NCBI GenBank assembly: GCA_013151585.1
Contig: JAADHY010000686.1
Location: 1-16,973, forward strand
Direction of reading: 5' to 3'
DNA from: Planctomycetota bacterium
GTDB taxonomy: Bacteria > Planctomycetota > Planctomycetia > Planctomycetales > Planctomycetaceae
DNA length: 16,973 nt
Below, piece by piece: positions 15,071 through 16,973 of the stretch. The notes below the pieces were generated by a model that had not been told where the DNA came from, made no database searches, and saw only the letters and a list, made by a program, of their open reading frames with translations. A program made the translations under genes and the position numbers. The stretch's first letter is position 1, and every line of letters begins with the position of its first letter.

Positions 15071-16021
15071 ATGACCGAGCAAACTCGGGATCGCGACACG
15101 GGTATTGCCGATCAGATTTCGCATGCGCTGATCGCTCACGCCGGAGCGATTGCGGAATCCTGCGGTGCGGCGGCTATTTTCGTGTACGCCGACGTCTTGG
15201 GCGGCCAATTGCTGCCGACGCCGCCCGGACTGGAAGAGAAAGTGTATTACATCTCGAAGACCGCCGAAGAACAGGAATCGCAAGAGGAACGAGGAACACG
15301 GTTCCTGCGTGTGCCAAACGTGCCTTTGACACGAACCGGTCAGGTGAAGATCGCCGTTTTCCTCGCTTTGTCGCGGGGCATCGTCCGACGCGGCGACGTG
15401 GTGGTGTGCTTGAGCGGCTTGCCCAACAGCGGGGGGCTCGACTCGCTGTTCATCACTCAGGTGGGCCGTGAGTTCGAAATGTATTCCACATCCGAAAAGA
15501 CTGAAGCGGAAGCTTCGGCTGTGCGTCCGGAAGTGATCGAGCGGGTCGTCAACATTGCCATTGAGCTGGGCTACGAGGGCCGCGAAGGCAAGCCGGTGGG
15601 GGCTTTGTTCGTGATCGGCGATACGGAGCGGGTTTTGTCCATGTCGCGGCAGCTTATCTTGAACCCGTTCCGAGGCTATCCGGAGGAGGAACGCAACGTG
15701 TTGGACCCCGCGCTGGAAGAAACCGTCAAAGAGCTATCGACGATTGATGGTGCGTTCCTGATTCGCGGAGATGGTGTGATCGAAACGTGCGGCACGTTCT
15801 TGAAGGTGGCCAGCCAGGACGAGTTCGAGTTGCCGCAAGGGCTGGGAGCGCGGCATCACGCAGCGGCCGGGATCACAGCCGTGACGAATGCGTTCGCCGT
15901 TACGGTGAGCGAATCGACGGGGACGGTGACGATCTTCCGAGACGGACGCATTGTGACAGAGATCGAAAAGCCGCGGCGGCTGGACGTCGTCCACCGGCCG
16001 TTCCGGGCTGGGGAAGAGTGA
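15071..16021 (+). CDS. DacZ-like diadenylate cyclase (pyruvate-kinase-C-like domain plus DAC/DisA_N domain)
   Basis: A soluble 316-residue protein predicted to join two ATP into cyclic di-AMP. The N-terminal half (about 11-140: ALIAHAGAIAESCGAAAIFV through RRGDVVVCLSGLPNSGGLDS) resembles the C-terminal alpha/beta domain of pyruvate kinase. The C-terminal half (about 172-300) is a DAC domain: VGALFVIGD, then DGA at 226-228 and GARHHAAAGITAVTNAFAV at 259-277, ending in the ESTGTV strand. This architecture is known from euryarchaeal DacZ rather than from DisA, CdaA or CdaS of Gram-positives, and there are no membrane helices. The signature RHR is RHH here (261-263); DacZ-type enzymes vary at that place, so activity is likely but unproven. 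Start 15071 has GGAGG five bases upstream; an in-frame ATG at 15041 does not. A DHH-DHHA1 phosphoesterase converges on its 3' end. Confidence 0.87.
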   Translation: MTEQTRDRDTGIADQISHALIAHAGAIAESCGAAAIFVYADVLGGQLLPTPPGLEEKVYYISKTAEEQESQEERGTRFLRVPNVPLTRTGQVKIAVFLALSRGIVRRGDVVVCLSGLPNSGGLDSLFITQVGREFEMYSTSEKTEAEASAVRPEVIERVVNIAIELGYEGREGKPVGALFVIGDTERVLSMSRQLILNPFRGYPEEERNVLDPALEETVKELSTIDGAFLIRGDGVIETCGTFLKVASQDEFELPQGLGARHHAAAGITAVTNAFAVTVSESTGTVTIFRDGRIVTEIEKPRRLDVVHRPFRAGEE

Positions 16022-16086
16022 ACGGGGCGGGCATTGGCCGAGCGACAACCGATCCGCTGCGCGGCCGTCTGCGTCGCTCCGTGCGG

Positions 16087-16973
16087 TCACAGATTCTCCA
16101 GAATCTCACGGCGGGCGACCAGTCGAGTTCCTCGCTGCCGGTCGACCTGGAAAGCCGCGAGCCAGCGATCGCGAAGTTCGTCTTATGGCTTCGGAAATCT
16201 TCTCCGCGGCCGCGCCGGGAATCTTGCCTCCGGCGCGATGGGCGTGGCCACCGCCGTGGCCCAGACCTTTCAACGTTCGGCGGACCAGTTCGGCCGCACT
16301 GTCGCTTTCTTCTTCCGTTCGTACGGAGACCAAAATATCGCCGTTGTACGCCGCGGCGCACAGGACGCGATGGATCCCTTCTCCGCGGATCAGTAAGTCG
16401 GCGACCTCGCCCACCGTCTCAGGGCCCTCCGCACGCGGTAGCACGCACAAAGCCGCGTCGTCGTAGAGGAAAGTGTTCTGGAGAGCCAGAACCAGATCGT
16501 TGTAGTACTCGCGCGACAGCGGAGCATTCTCGATCTCTGCCAACCAGCTCGGATTGGCGTAACGCGAAAGCCACGCGAGCATCGAGCGGTCCAGACGCGA
16601 ATAGTGCGTTTCGCTGCCGCTCGTCTCGGTCCGGATCCCATAGACGAGAGCCGTCGCCAGCCGTTCGCCGGGGATTAAGGCTTGCTCTTTCAGATAGCTC
16701 GCGGCGATAGTCGCCGAGGCCGCGGTTTTCGGACGAAGGTCAGCGAAAGGGAGGTTCAGCCGCCGTCCCCCCAGATGGTGATCGATTACGGCCACAGGCT
16801 GAACGTCTCGGCCGTTCAGCAAATGATGGGACGCTTCCGGGCCGCAGTCGACCAAAATGGCCGCGGCTCCCGGTTCCCAGTCCGGTTCCTGCACCAGTTC
16901 CAAGGGCGGCTCGAGCAATCGGATCATCTCGCGGTTTTCGGCGCGAACGATCGCCCCACCGCCCACCAGGCGT
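16087..16973 (-). pseudogene. DHH-DHHA1 phosphoesterase, N-terminus cut by window end, one-base frameshift near C-terminus
   Basis: Member of the NrnA/GdpP-type DHH family, which hydrolyses short RNA, pAp or cyclic dinucleotides with Mn2+. Visible parts are the second half of the DHH domain (GGGAIVRAENREM, ILVDCGPE, VAVIDHHLGG, then GIRTETSG) and the DHHA1 domain with GHGGGHAHRAGGKIPG. The first NPDxD-type metal motif must lie beyond base 16973. Uninterrupted, the frame runs to a stop at 16106 with an Arg/Pro-rich tail that is not family-like (SLARGFPGRPAARN). If one A is skipped in GCCATAAGACG (about 16181-16189), the frame continues DELRDRWLAAFQVDRQRG and LVARREILENL to a TGA at 16087, a natural family ending. 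So this is a recent frameshift, an assembly or read error, or less likely a recoding site. An intact version would be the obvious partner for the convergent cyclase gene. Confidence 0.85.

Overview
The window is about 17 kb of GC-rich, loosely packed bacterial chromosome. It looks like a planctomycete (Pirellula/Rhodopirellula-like), judged from the style of the outer-membrane efflux lipoprotein, large gene-poor gaps, frequent GTG starts and a small Cys/Pro-rich secreted protein. That assignment is inference: there is no rRNA, tRNA or other phylogenetic marker here. No insertion sequence, phage gene, CRISPR array or tRNA was found.

Layout, left to right. (1) The tail of an unknown gene, then dapA (lysine/diaminopimelate pathway) and a GspE/PilB-like secretion ATPase homologue that has lost its catalytic motifs; all read +. 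(2) A gene-poor gap (2499-3332) with a 9-bp tandem repeat and a strong palindrome. (3) A multidrug-efflux region. A NodT-type outer-membrane lipoprotein and a small secreted protein with a Cys at every fifth residue read +. They converge, with one base between stop codons, on a minus-strand operon: periplasmic adaptor, then RND pump, then putative Na+/H+ antiporter. Together the outer-membrane channel, adaptor and pump would make one tripartite exporter. (4) A 1.8-kb region without a convincing gene (11506-13285), holding hairpins and short minus-strand frames that look like decayed coding sequence. (5) An ion and second-messenger region: mgtE (Mg2+ channel), a DacZ-like diadenylate cyclase (pyruvate-kinase-C-like domain plus DAC domain), and, convergent with it, a DHH-DHHA1 phosphoesterase cut by the window end.

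The observations most worth following are: the catalytically dead GspE-like protein; the Cys-every-five secreted protein next to an efflux system; the cyclase/phosphoesterase neighbourhood, which could make and degrade c-di-AMP beside a Mg2+ channel; and a one-base frameshift in the phosphoesterase, where skipping one base restores a natural-looking C-terminus. Many starts were moved inward from the longest reading frame because a good Shine-Dalgarno sequence sits at the inner codon.
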